Below are positions 44,230 to 56,931 of a stretch of DNA of 64,000 bases, in pieces (the stretch's first letter is position 1; every line of letters begins with the position of its first letter). This DNA is from Antedon bifida (Eukaryota; Echinodermata; Crinoidea; Comatulida; Antedonidae), in contig OY727098.1 in the NCBI GenBank assembly GCA_963402885.1, forward strand, positions 5,451,001 through 5,515,000, written 5' to 3'. Position numbers and translations under genes: made by a program. Below the pieces are notes generated by a model that was given only the letters and a program-made list of their open reading frames with translations, ran no database searches and was not told the DNA's origin.

Positions 44230-44960
44230 AGGTAAGGTAAGCAGAGAACAGCGTAGGATACAGTATTCTACTCTATTAAATATATTACATTTCTATAGAA
44301 AATGTGTAGGCCGATATTATACAAAATTATGACAAACACAACAGTATTATAATAATAATTTTTAACGGAGTGGAGTTGTGGCTTGGTGGTTATGATGCTT
44401 GGCTACCACTCCAAGGGTCCTGGGTTTTAGTCCCGTCACATGTCAGGATTTTTTATAAGGACAAAATTACAATTCCACTCCCAAAGACTTGTAATAAGAC
44501 TTTGTTTATGTAGAGCGTTTTATGTTTGTCTTGTGAACCTCTGAGGATCATAATGATCAGCAATTTCTGGATGGATCACGCTCATTAAATATGGTAAAAA
44601 AAATACTTATAGGCTACAATAATATAATTTACTAAATGAAAATGCAAAATGCAAAATCTAGTTTAGATAATATAATTTACAATGAACCTTAACCAGTGGG
44701 GTACAATAGTCCGCATAGTAGAATTTATAATCGATTGCTGTGCGTCGCCAGATATTTTGGGGTTTCAACAGTAATTTAATCAATATTTCTTATGAAGTCT
44801 ATAGGTTATTTATAAACATTTTAAAATGTATATTTACTTAGGCCTATTTATTAAAATAATAGTTTTTATTCAGATTTAAAATAACAAATTACTTAATCCT
44901 ATAGCACTTTCTAAACAAAGCGTTTGTATAAATAACCTGCAATATATTCCAGATTATTTT
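44230..44960. repeat. Duplicated block R, copy 6, interrupted by a SINE
   Basis: 44270-44360 and 44640-44960 match the R block (GTAGGCCGATATTATACAAA, TTTACAATGAAC, GCACTTTCTAAACAAAGC). The GGGCGCC part is lost. Confidence 0.6.
44373..44605 (+). mobile_element. tRNA-derived SINE
   Basis: A tRNA-like head with box A-like TGGCTTGGTGG and box B-like GGGTTTTAGTCCC about 45 bp later is followed by an unrelated body and a LINE-like tail (ATCACGCTCATTAAATATGG) ending in an A-run. It is absent from the other copies of the duplicated block, so it is a later insertion. Confidence 0.7.
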
Positions 44961-45463
44961 CTTGCGACATTTAATTTGTGAACGAATAACACTTTTGTCA
45001 AACACAGTTTACAAAATACGATCATACCTGTACCATAAACCATATCCTTATCTTTTTAAAAACCGTACTTTGTCCTTCCAAACATGTATTAACCTAGCAG
45101 TAACGTAGGCCTATTTGTTATATGATAAAAGTAACATTTCTTATTTAGCATTCGAGCTGATTACAGTGCGTTACTGCAAAATAAAAGTCAACTGCAATGA
45201 TAATCAATTACATGTATGTACTTACAATTGTTTTAAATCATATATTCATTTTCATCCTTCCATCGTCGCATTTTTAGATAAATATAGTTAGAAGTGAATA
45301 ATTTCCAAACACAAGTATTATTCTTACATACTCAATTCAATTTTAATATTACGTCATCGTGAAGATGTTATTTTCATATTTAAAGTGTTAACATCACTAA
45401 ATACTTTTTCGCTTGTTTGTGTGTATTGTATTGTAATACATATTAACTAATATACTTGTTTTA
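44961..45463. other. 5' flank / probable 5' intron of the Ig gene at 45493
   Basis: AT-rich. It ends with CTTGTTTTAAG before 45464, a weaker but plausible acceptor at the place equivalent to its relatives. Confidence 0.4.
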
Positions 45464-45492
45464 AGGTTAAATATCTGAGAACAGAGGCGACA

Positions 45493-46506
45493 ATGTGCAA
45501 CGCTAGATGTAAATATGGTGTCATACCGGTAGGCCTACTTATCATTGTACTATTCTGCCAGACATGTTTTGCAGTGAGATTTGTTTATCAACCAAGAGAC
45601 CATTCAGCAGTAGAAGGAAACGAGGCATATATAACCTGTATCTTCAAAGATATCTCAGAAGAAATGATATATTCTTATGACGTAATCTGGACCAAAGGGT
45701 CTTACATTATCAGAGAACCAATCAATGGATTTGATCTGGAACGTATTACTATTCACGATCAATATGAAAATGCAAGACACTTTTTGAGGATTGATCCGGT
45801 CAAGAGAGAAGATGCAGGAGATTACAAATGTTATTTGAAATATAACGGCAATATCCTGCTTACTTCCAGTATTGGGAAGCTTATTGTGCGTGAAATACCA
45901 TCCGATAAATATCCAATTGTCCAATTTACGAAGTCAGCATACAAGATTGGAGAAATTGTCGTTGCGTTCTGTTTGAGTGAAAAGACAATCCCTAAACCAG
46001 AGTTAGCGTGGGACAAGCCATCAGACGCACAAGAACATTGGCCAATGGAATCAAATAACACACACATTTGGATTAAAGAGTCAATAACGGCCTCTACCTC
46101 AACAAATGGCTCTAAATACGTGTGTCGGTTAACAGTACCGGATGAGGTTGCTCCGAGATATGCTGAAACTGAACCACTTTACGTCACAAACAAAGATTTA
46201 AAGGAGACAAGTACCTCTACTGTTTTGACTTCACCAGAACAAAAACATGTTACTTCTAAACCTAATTTGTTATCAACTGTAAACCAGGTGTTAGTACGTG
46301 GGGATAACAATGTATATTATTTCCTATTTGCAATTACAATATTAAGCATACTAATTCTACTCTTAATAATAATGGTCATGAAACTATTTTATGAACAAAA
46401 AGTAATAAAGGAAGTAATGAAACAACTTAAAACACCCACTGATACAAACAACATAACAACTAGGCGTAGGAGAATCGACCGAAGCAATCAAACCACAAAC
46501 GAATAG
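45493..46506 (+). CDS. Ig-family receptor G4 (two Ig domains), intact
   Basis: 337 residues. The signal peptide starts MCNARCKYGVIPVGLLIIVL and ends about FCQTCFA; it keeps the MC...RCKYG beginning of the relative at 26739. Ig domain 1 spans about 30-132 (Cys49, Trp66, DAGDYKC with Cys113). Domain 2 spans about 140-231 (Cys160, Trp173, Cys211). A Ser/Thr-rich stalk leads to a membrane helix at about 275-296. The 40-residue basic tail (FYEQKVIKEVMKQLKTP, then TTRRRRIDRSNQTTNE) has no ITIM or YxxM. The ectodomain is well conserved with the gene at 14411-15389, including VPDEVAPRYAE-EPL. The second-domain Cys pair CxC seen in its relatives is reduced to a single Cys. Confidence 0.85.
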   Translation: MCNARCKYGVIPVGLLIIVLFCQTCFAVRFVYQPRDHSAVEGNEAYITCIFKDISEEMIYSYDVIWTKGSYIIREPINGFDLERITIHDQYENARHFLRIDPVKREDAGDYKCYLKYNGNILLTSSIGKLIVREIPSDKYPIVQFTKSAYKIGEIVVAFCLSEKTIPKPELAWDKPSDAQEHWPMESNNTHIWIKESITASTSTNGSKYVCRLTVPDEVAPRYAETEPLYVTNKDLKETSTSTVLTSPEQKHVTSKPNLLSTVNQVLVRGDNNVYYFLFAITILSILILLLIIMVMKLFYEQKVIKEVMKQLKTPTDTNNITTRRRRIDRSNQTTNE

Positions 46507-46622
46507 AATAGTAAATTGTACTCTCCAGTTATAGAAAGTGAAACAAATAACTTCGTTATTAATCAAAGGCACAGTGAAAAAATTAGCCCGATTAAAGTAA
46601 TTGTATAAACAAAAAGGAATCG
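46507..46622. other. 3' flank between the Ig gene and the palindrome array
   Basis: Short AT-rich stretch; the palindromic repeat begins right after it. Confidence 0.5.
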
Positions 46623-49600
46623 TATGGCAAGCCTCAGCTGTCTGAAGTATTCAAAATATTATATTATTATATCATTTTTTTATTATATTATATATTGTAT
46701 TGTAATGAATTATAGGTTTTGCGTTATATTACTTGGTTTTAGCATTATATTATATCTATTTCTAATATATTATGTGAAAAATGTAACAAATTATTGACTT
46801 TTTGTATTATATTATTGGGTTTTAGCATTATATCATCAACATTTACTATTATATTATTAATAAAATACATTATATTATAATATAATTGTATTATATTAAA
46901 CGCATTTACCTTATTTTATAACATACAACATTATTATATTATACGGATTCGTTAGTTATATTATTATTTTGTATGATGTTATTTATACGTCACGGCTTAT
47001 TTCACTTCTTCTAACTCTTTCTCTCCCTCCCCCTGTTCACTAGCAATCAGCGGCAGAATCTGAATTGTGTGACTGTTGAAGAATAACTAATTATCTTTAC
47101 TACGTACTAGGCCTAGGCCTACTATTAGGGGATCTAGCCTAGACGTAGCTAGTTAGACAAGTGACCAAGGACCACCGGACAGCTATAACTAATACTACAA
47201 TACAATAACACTACTACAATAACTACAACTGCTACTACCTAGGCCTAGCTAGTAGAGTACTAGGTAGCCTACTACTAGGCTCTAGGGCGTATGTTATGAT
47301 ATTAACTACTAGGCCTAGGCCTACTAGTACTAGGCTAGGCCTAGACTTAAGGTGTAGTAGGCTAGGGCCGGGCCTGCTGCCTTAGGCTAGGCTACTACTG
47401 TACTACTACTACTAGGCAGCCAGCCCATGATGGGTACGAGTAAGCCAAAATGTTGGATTTATAAGTAAACCAAAATTTGGGTACGAGCGAGTTGGCATGG
47501 CCCGGGTACAGGTTGACCTGTATCCTTCTAGCTAATCGTACTAGGCCTAGTCCTCAAGTACTGTAAGTCTACGCTACCCAGTCCGGCTACAATATGGTCT
47601 ATTTTGTTTTACAGCTTTATTAATAGCTGGGTTCAAATCTGGGTTGGGACGGCTTTTTCTCATTCTAAAACAGATTTCCTTATCATAAAATAATATATGA
47701 ATTTATTTGTAATATTGTAATGTATACATAATATAAGTAATTGCCATTGCATTTATTATTATTAATTATATATTATACGGTTACCCCTTAATTATACTAT
47801 AGTATAATTTCCTTGTTATATTTTACAATATTTTCTTCATAATTCTACAATTTTGTCTTTCACAGCACAAATTTATCATACTGAATCATCACACACCAAG
47901 TCTCATAAATCTCTACTGTATTTGTCCAAGCTACTCCAGCTACATGGTATTGCCTTGAGGCTAAACTACACACGGTATACTGGCACTACCATCATTCCTG
48001 GCTCGTCAACCTGGACAACATAAGCACAGTTTCAGTTTATTTACCATTTCAATTTCTGAACATAAGAGATGAACAACTTATATGGATGGATAACCGTAAG
48101 ACAGGACAAAGGTGCAATACATAACAAGACATGTGAACACTTGTGTTTGCAACCCCTTGGATAAAATAATATATTTATATAAAGGAGAAAGTTAGATATT
48201 ATAATATTTCTTTTCGATCATAAAATGATAATTTTAAAATTACTTCCTAAGAAGTCATACTACTGATTCAAAATAGTGACTTACACCCTGTGGTCAAGGC
48301 TTTATTTTCTCTTATGCTTATTTCCTCCAACATACAGAGTACATAGGACTTTTTTTATTCATAACTGTTGAATTGCATCCCAATACATAGTACCTATTGG
48401 TATTATATCTAAAAATACAAAGGCGGCTAACACAGATAGTTCCATATACAGTACTCTTTTATAAATAGATGTATCTCTCCAAACTACTCCCAACTACCTA
48501 ATCTAATAATAGTAATATTAGCATACTACTATACACTTTGTAGACAAGAAATAAGTTGTATACACCTAGAGGACTTATGGTAGTACAGTCGATCGCCCTC
48601 TCACTGGCTCGGTCAACATAATCTATGCCTAGATTATTACAGTAATTAAAGTACATTATTACAGAGATTTTGTTTTTTGTTGTTGCAGAAATCAAAGTTA
48701 TGTGTTAGAAAGCAGTACTCGTATTAAAAACTAAGCATTTTGCAGGTCTTGAACGCAAACTGGCAGGATATTTTTTATTGTTGAAATGAATTGAATCCTA
48801 ACTTATTTTCTACGAACTGGAGACGAAGACATATTATGACCCTTTTATTTAAATTTATTTGAATAGACCTCCATGTAAAGTCATTAAAGGCTACATGATT
48901 GTTTTATATTTTAATATGTGATAGTAGAAAATCATTGTGTATAATGAGGACTATGAATCTTATATTTACTTGCATTCTCATCTTTTTAAAATATTATTTA
49001 TAATGCTGGTAATGAGTTTAAAATTTAATTATATTGACTATTTTTGATAATCATCATGTCCTTATAAATTCATTTATATTTCTTTTGTGTAATATATTTC
49101 ATATATTATGTATTAAATAAATTGGTAAGGCCCTATACTATTACTATTTAAGAAAAGTTTATATACACTATTATTTAAATGCCTACCAATATTAGTATTA
49201 ATTGTTTATGTAAATATTTTGTCTAGTTGTCTTGATTTTTTGTATAGGCCAATGGCATCAATGTTTTTCTCAACGCAAATTAGCCTAATAATGCCACATT
49301 TAGACACATGATTCATTGATTTCTGATATTCTGTACTTGTGTTTGCATTACTAAAATAGTAGTTAATATGTTTTATTTATAATGTATGTATAAACATATA
49401 TTCATATTTTTTTAAACATTGTTAATACCTATCTACCTTTCTGATATTGTTACTGTTATATAATATTTGTTGAGGCAGCAATAAAAAGAAAATTAAAACA
49501 TTTAATTTGACCTATACTGTACTATGTTAGTTCAGGAGATAAAGTGTGTTTGGGCAGAAACTAGTGTGTTGGAAGTTGGTGGTGTGAGGTGTATAGTTGT

Positions 49601-50095
49601 CACTTTAAGACCTAAATTAGATGTTTTCTGAAGAAAAGAAGTAAGCGGATACGCTTTCAAACAACTCCAAGAAGATTCACACAAAAATAATTACTTTCCA
49701 ATAAAATAGTATAACAGTGTATATTACAGTAGGCCTACATTGAATAAACTCGAGCGGAAAAATAACGCACATAAAAAAACGTTCATTTTCTTGTCGAAAA
49801 GTGCCCTCTCTAGTTTTCTATTAATTTATTAATAATTATTATTAATTAATGAGTAATATGAATATATTTTTAACATTCAATGCTGGAAGCTGGTTCTACT
49901 CCTAACAAAGTTTCATACCTCCAAATTTCATCAACGTATTCAAAGCACTTCAATTTTAAATATCACATTTAACATAAAAAATCGGGTTTTGGATAGAATT
50001 TTGCTTAAAAACATATACAAAAAACATCGATAAAAAATACTTTTCGTATTCAAAAACATTTGATACTTGGTATAAATGTTCAATATAGGTTGCTC
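46623..50095 (+). repeat. Palindrome array, arm A1 (forward unit)
   Basis: It starts TATGGCAAGCCTCAGCTGTC, then a (TATTATA)-rich 350 bp, a CTAGGCCTAG/ACTACT-rich segment (about 47100-47420), GCCAAAATGTTGGATTTATA, GGGTTCAAATCTGGG (47640), and AT-rich sequence to GGTTGCTC at 50088-50095. This 3.47 kb unit recurs at 53418 and 60667 in the same direction and inverted at 50279 and 56932. Compared with the others it lacks about 55 bp after GGATAACCGTAAG (48100) but keeps a 160 bp stretch (about 48220-48380) lost from the two later forward units. Confidence 0.85.
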
Positions 50096-50278
50096 TATTC
50101 ACAGAAACAAAATTGCATCCATGAACGTTTTTTGTTGGTTGTTTTTTCAAAATCGTTATTAGCTTGAAAAAAATGAGTTGGAATTGTATGGTCTTTCATA
50201 AGTGTACATTTTGTAAAAACGTAAATTAAAAAAATCAGTGATATGGCTTGATAGTAATTTTTTTTTGCAATATGGATG
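50096..50278. repeat. Loop between arms A1 and A2
   Basis: 183 bp of unpaired spacer at the centre of the palindrome. The equivalent loop at 56738-56931 has nearly the same sequence and orientation. Confidence 0.8.
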
Positions 50279-53200
50279 GAGCAACCTATATTGAACATTT
50301 ATACCAAGTATCAAATGTTTTTGAATACGAAAAGTATTTTTTATCGATGTTTTTTGTATATGTTTTTAAGCAAAATTCTATCAAAACCTGAATTTGTAAT
50401 GTTAAATCTGATATTTATTTAAGTGCTTTGAATACGTTGATGAAATTTGGAGGTATGAAACTTTGTTAGGAGTACATACAGCTTCCAGCCTTAAATTTAA
50501 AAAATATGTTCATATTACTCATTAATTAATAATAATTATTAATAAATTAATAGAAAACTAGAGAGGGCACTTTTCGAAAAGAAAATGAATATTTTTTTAT
50601 GTGCGTTATTATTCCGCTCGAGTTTATTCAATGTACTGTAATATACACTGTTATACTATTTTATTGGAAAGTAATTATTTTTGTGTGAATCTTCTTGAAG
50701 TTGTTTGAAAGCGTATCCTTTTACTTCTTTTCTTCAGAAACATCTAATTTAGGTCTTAAAGTGACAAATATACACCTCGCACCAGATTCTGCCCACACAC
50801 ACTTCATCTCCTGAACTAACATAGTACAGTATAAGTCAAAATAATTGTTTAAAATTTCTTTTTATTGAAAACAATCTGCCTCAAAAAATATTATACAATA
50901 GTAAAAATATCAGAAAGGTAGGTATTGTAATAATGTTTAAATTTAAAAATGTGAAAAAAAAACTAAATGTTTATACATACATTACAAATGAAATATATTA
51001 ACTACTAGGTTATTTTAGTAATGCATACACAAGTACAGAATATCAGAAATCAATGAATCATGTTTCTAAATGTGGCATTATTAGGCTAATTTGCTTTGAG
51101 AAAAACATTGATGCCATTGGCCTATACAAAAAATCAAGGCAATTAGACAAAATATTTATATAAACAATTATACTAATATTGGTAGGCATAAAATAAGTGT
51201 ATATAAACTTTTCTTAAATAATAACAGTATAGGGCCTTACCAATTTATTTAATACATAATATATGAACTATATTCCACAAAAGACATATACATGAATTTA
51301 TATGGACATAATGATTATCAAAACTAGTCAATATAATTAAATTTTAAACTCGTTACCACCAGCATTATAAATAAAATTTTAAAAAGATGAGAATGCAAGT
51401 AAATATCAGATTCTTAGTCCTCATTATACACAATAATTTTCTACTATTAGTATCACATATTAAAATATAAAACAATCATGTAGCCTTTAATGAATTTACA
51501 TGGAGGTCTATTCAAATAAATTTAAATAAAAGGGTCATAATATGTCTTCGTCTCCAGTTCGTAGAAAATGAAGTTAGGATTCCATTCATTTCAACAATAA
51601 AAAATATTCAAAATATCCTGCCAGTTTGCGTTCAAGAGTACAACCTGCTTAGTTTTTAATACGAGTACTGCTTTCTATACACATAACTTTTATTTCTGCA
51701 AAAAAAAATAAAAAAATCTCTGTAATAATGTACTTTAATTACTGTAATAATCTAGGTATAGATTATGTTGACCGGGCCAGTGAGAGGGCGTTCGACTGTA
51801 CTACCATAAGTCCTCTAGGTGTATACAACTTACTTCTTGTCTACAAAGTGTATAGTAGTATGCTAATAGTACTATTATTAGATTAGGTAGTTGGGAGTAG
51901 ATTGGAGAGATACATCTATTTATAAGAGAGTACTGTATATGGAACTATCTGTGTTAGCCGCCTTTGTATTTTTAGATATAATACCAATAGGTACTATGTA
52001 TTGGGATGCAATTCAACAGTTATGAATAAAAAAGTCCTATGTACTCTGTATGTTGGAGGAAATAAGCATAAGAGAAAATAAAGCCTTGACCACAGGGTGT
52101 AAGTCACTATTTTGAATCAGTAGTATGACTTCTTAGGAAATAATTTTAAAATTATCATTGTATGATCGAAAAGAAATATTATAATATCTAACTTTCTCCT
52201 TTATATAAATATATTATTTTATCCGAAGGGTTGCAAACACAAGTGTTCACATGTCTTGTTATGTATTGCACCTTTGTCCTGTCTTTATGTTGTCTGTAAT
52301 GTCACTGCACTAACGGGTGACCGGTAAACGAGCTTCGCTCTTACGGTTATCCATCCATATAAGTTGTTCATCTCTTATGTTCAGAAATTGAAATGGTAAA
52401 TAAACTGAAACTGAAACTGTGCTTATGTGGTCCAGGTTGACGAGCCAGGAATGATGGTAGTGCCAGTATACCGTGTAGTTTAGCCTCAAGGCAATACCAT
52501 GTAGCTGGAGTAGCTTGGACAAATACAGTAGAAATTTATGAGACTTGGTGTGTGATGATTCAGTATGATAAATTTGTGCTGTGAAAGACAAAATTGTAGA
52601 ATTATGAAGAAAATATTGTAAAATATAACAAGGAAATTATACTATAGTATAATTAAGGGGTAACCGTATAATATATAATTAATAATAATAAATGCAATGG
52701 CAATTACTTATATTATGTATACATTACAATATTACAAATAAATTCATATATTATTTTATTATGATAAGGAAATCTGTTTTAGAATGAGAAAAAGCCATCC
52801 CAACCCAGATTTGAACCCAGCTATCAATAAAGCTATAAAACAAAATAAACCATATTGTAGCCGGACTGGGTAGCGTAGACTTACTTGAGGCCTAGGCCTA
52901 GTACGATTAGCTAGAAGGATACAGGTCAACCCGTACCCATGCCAACTCGCTCGTACCCAAATTTTGGTTTACTTATCCAAAATTTTGGCTTACTCGTACC
53001 CATCATGGGCTGACTGCCTAGTAGTAGTAGTAGTAGCCTAGCCTAAGGCAGCAGGCCCGGCCCTAGCCTACTACAACTTAAGTCTAGGCCTAGCCTAGGC
53101 CTACATATGAATCTCTTGGTGCAAATTTTGCAACCAAACAGTGATTTTTAATATGTACCTAAGCGAGCTGTTTATCTACTTATAGGTTCATACCAAGTTC

Positions 53201-53417
53201 ATGAAACCCAAGTCTTGTCATCGTCCATTATATAGGGGGGTCAACCATTATGACTAAAACTGAATTTCCACAATTATTGATTACATTTTTTAATCAAAGA
53301 AATTAAAATGACATAAACTAGTATAGTATGAGCATTTCCATACTTTGTAATAATTACCATCTATTCATTAATAATAAAAAAATGATATAATAATATAATA
53401 TTTTGAATACTTCAGAC
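50279..53417 (-). repeat. Palindrome array, arm A2 (inverted unit)
   Basis: Inverted counterpart of A1 from GAGCAACC onward, closest to the arm at 56932-60453. Near its outer end 53105-53380 is unrelated to the other arms and replaces their AT-rich and TCACTAGCAATCAGCGG-containing part; homology returns for the last 40 bp (TTTTGAATACTTCAGAC). Confidence 0.85.
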
Positions 53418-54205
53418 TATGGCAAGCCTCAGCTGTCTGAAGTATTCAAAATATTATATTATTTATCATTTTTTTTTTATATTATATATTGTATTGTAAT
53501 GAATTATACGTTTTGCATTATATTACTTGGTTTTAGCATTATATTATATCTATTTCTAATATATTATGTGAAAAATGTAACAAATTATTGACTTTTTGTA
53601 TTATATTATTCGGTTTTGGCATTATATTATGAACATTTACTATTATATTATTAATAAAATACATTATATTATAATATAATTGTATTATATTAAACCCATT
53701 TACCTTACTTTATAACATACAACATTATTATATTATACGGATTCGTTAGTTATATTATTATTTTGTATGATGTTTATTATACGTCACGGCTCATTTCAGT
53801 TCTTCTAACTCTTTCTCTTCCTCCCCCTGTTCACTAGCAATCAGCGGCAGAATCTGAATTGTGTGACTGTTGAAGAATAACTACTACGTACTAGGCCTAG
53901 CCTAGGCCTACTAGGGGATCTAGCCTAGACGTAGCTAGTTAGACAAGTGACCAAGGACCACCGGACAGCTACAACTAATACTACAATACAATAATACTAC
54001 TAATGCAATAACTACTACTGCTGCTAATACTTAGGCCTAGCTAGTAGAGTACTAGGTAGGTTAGCTACTACTAGGCTCTAGTGGGGTTAGGGCGTATGTA
54101 TGATGTTAACTACTAGGCCTAGGCCTACTAGTACTAGCCTAGGCTAGGCCTAGACTTAAGTTGTAGTAGGCTAGGGCCGGGCCTGCTGCCTTAGGCTAGG
54201 CTAGG

Positions 54206-54241
<36 letters not shown>

Positions 54242-56737
54242 GGCAGCCAGCCCATGATGGTTACGAGTAAGCCAAAATTTTGGATATAAGTAAACCAAAA
54301 TTTGGGTACGAGCGAGTTGGCATGGGTACGGGTTGACCTGTATCCTTCTTTCTAGCTAATCGTACTAGGCCTAGGCCTCAAGTAAGTCTACGCTACCCAG
54401 TCCGGCTACAATATGGTCTATTTTGTTTTATAGCTTTATTGATAGCTGGGTTCAAATCTGGGTTGGGACGGCTTTTTCTCATTCTAAAACAGAGTTCCTT
54501 ATCATAATAAAATAATATATGAATTTATTTGTAATAGTACCTAGGCCCTAATTGCCATTGCATTTATTATTATTAATTATATATTATACGGTTACCCCTT
54601 AATTATACTATAGTATAATTTCCTTGTTATATTTTACAATATTTTCTTTATAATTCTACAATTTTGTCTTTCACAGCACAAATTTATCATACTGTATTTG
54701 TCCAAGCTACTCCAGCTACATGGTATTGCCTTGAGGCTAAACTACACGGTATACTGGCACTACCATCATTCCTGGCTCGTCAACCTGGACCACATAAGCA
54801 CAGTTTCAGTTTCAGTTTATTTACCATTTCAATTTCTGAACATAAGAGATGAACAACTTATATGGATGGATAACCATAAGAGCGAAGCTCGTTTACCGGT
54901 CACCCGTTAGTGCAGTGACATTACGGACAACATAAAGACAGGACAAAGGTGCAATACATAACAAGACATGTGAACACTTGTGTTTGCAACCCCTTGGATA
55001 AAATAATATATTTATATAAAGGAGAAAGATAGATATTATAATATTTCTTTTTTATCATACAATACATAGTACCTATTGGTATTATATCTCAAAATACAAA
55101 GGCGGCTAACACAGATAGTTCCATATATACAGTACTCTCTTATAAATAGATGTATCTCTCCAATCTACCTAATCTAATAATAGTACTATTAGCATACTAC
55201 TATACACTTTGTAGACAAGAAGTAAGTTGTATACACCTAGAGGACTTATGGTAGTACAGTCGAACGCCCTCTCACTGGCCCGGTCAACATAATCTATACC
55301 TAGATTATTGCAGTAATTAAAGTACATTATTTTTTTTTTTTTTGCAGAAATCAAAGTTATGTGTATAGAAAGCAGTACTCGTATTAAAAACTAAGCAGGT
55401 TGTACTCTTGAACGCAAACTGGCAGGATATTTTGAATATTTTTTATTGTTGAAATGAATGGAATCCTAACTTCTTTGCAACAACTGGAGACGAAGACATA
55501 TTATGACCCTTTTATTTAAATTTATTTGAATAGACCTTCATGTAAATTCATTAAAGGCTATATGTTTGTTTTATATTTTAATATGTGATAGTAGAAAATC
55601 ATTGTGTATAATGAGGACTAAGAATCTGATATTCACTTGCATTCTCATCTTTTAAAAATTTAATTTATAATGCTGGTAATGAGTTTAAAATTTAATTATA
55701 TTGACTAGTTTTGATAATCATTATTTCTTTTGTGTAATATAGTTCATATATTATGTATTGAATAAATTGGTAAGGCCCTATACTGTTATTATTTAAGGAA
55801 AGTTTATATACACTTATTTTATGCCTACTTAGTATTAATTGTTTATATAAATATTTTGTCTAATTGCCTTGATTTTTTGTATAGGCCAATGGCATCAATG
55901 TTTTTCTCAACGCAAATTAGCCTAATAATGCCACATTTAAACACATGATTCATTGATTTCTGATATTCTGTACTTGAGTATGCATTACTAAAATAACCAA
56001 GTAGTTAATATATTTCATTTGTAATGTATGTATAAACATTAAGTTTTTTTTCACATTTTTAAATTTAAAATTTATTACAATACCTACCTTTCTGATATTG
56101 TTACTATTGTATAATATATTTTGAGGCAGCAATAAAAAAAAATTAAAACAATTAATTTGACTTATACTGTACTATGTTAGTTCAGGATATGAAATGTGTG
56201 TGGGCATCTGGTGTGTTGGAGGTTGGTGGTGTGAGGTGTATATTTGTCACTTTAAGACCTAAATTAGATGTTTTCTGAAGAAAAGAAGTAAGAGGATACG
56301 CTTTCAAACAATTCCAAGAAGATTCACACAAAAATAATTACTTTCCAATAAAATAGTATAACAGTGTATATTACAGTACATTGAATAAACTTGAGCGGAA
56401 AAATAACGCACATAAAAAAACACTCATATTCTTGTCGAAAAGTGCCCTCTATAGTTTTCTATTAATTTATTAATAATTATTATTAATTAATGAGTAATAT
56501 GAACATATTTTTAACATTCAATGCTGGAAACTGGTTCTACTCCTAACAAAGTTTCATACCTCCAAATTTCATCAACGTATTCAAAGCACTTCAATATTAA
56601 ATATCACATTTAACATAAAAAATTCGGGTTTTGGATAGAATTTTGCTTAAAAACATATACAAAAAACATCGATAAAAAATACTTTTCGTATTCAAAAACA
56701 GATGATACTTGGTATAAATGTTCACTATAGGTTGCTC
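53418..56737 (+). repeat. Palindrome array, arm B1 (forward unit)
   Basis: About 3.32 kb. It shares indels with the unit at 60667: no AATCATCACACACCAAG segment near 54690 and the 160 bp deletion near 55055. Its outer end abuts A2 directly, forming a second inverted junction around 53401-53450. Confidence 0.85.
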
Positions 56738-56931
56738 TATTCACAGAAACAAAATTGCATTCATGAACGTTTTTTGTTGGTTGTTTTTTCAAAATAGTTA
56801 TTAGCTTGAAAAAAATGAGTTGGAATTGTATAGTCTTTCATAAGTGTACATTTTGTAAAAACGTAAATTTAAAAAATCAGTGATATGGCTTGATAGTTAT
56901 TTTTTTTTTGCAATATGGATGGAGCAACCTA
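56738..56931. repeat. Loop between arms B1 and B2
   Basis: 194 bp spacer, homologous to 50096-50278. Confidence 0.8.

Noticed and set aside
46640-47000. Satellite or centromeric repeat in the TATTATA-rich part
   Set aside because: It is one AT-rich segment per unit, without a short tandem period of its own.
47620-47665. Possible tRNA or SINE box B (GGTTCAAATCTGGG) in the palindrome arms
   Set aside because: The flanking bases cannot pair as a T-arm and no box A lies at the right distance.
52310-52591. 93-residue frame in the inverted palindrome arms (MSFTAQIYHTESS...), repeated at 58953 and as shorter forms in the forward arms
   Set aside because: The frame changes length among copies through indels not in multiples of three, has no domain, and overlaps a TTTCAGTTTCAGTTTATTTA stretch typical of LINE/SINE tails.
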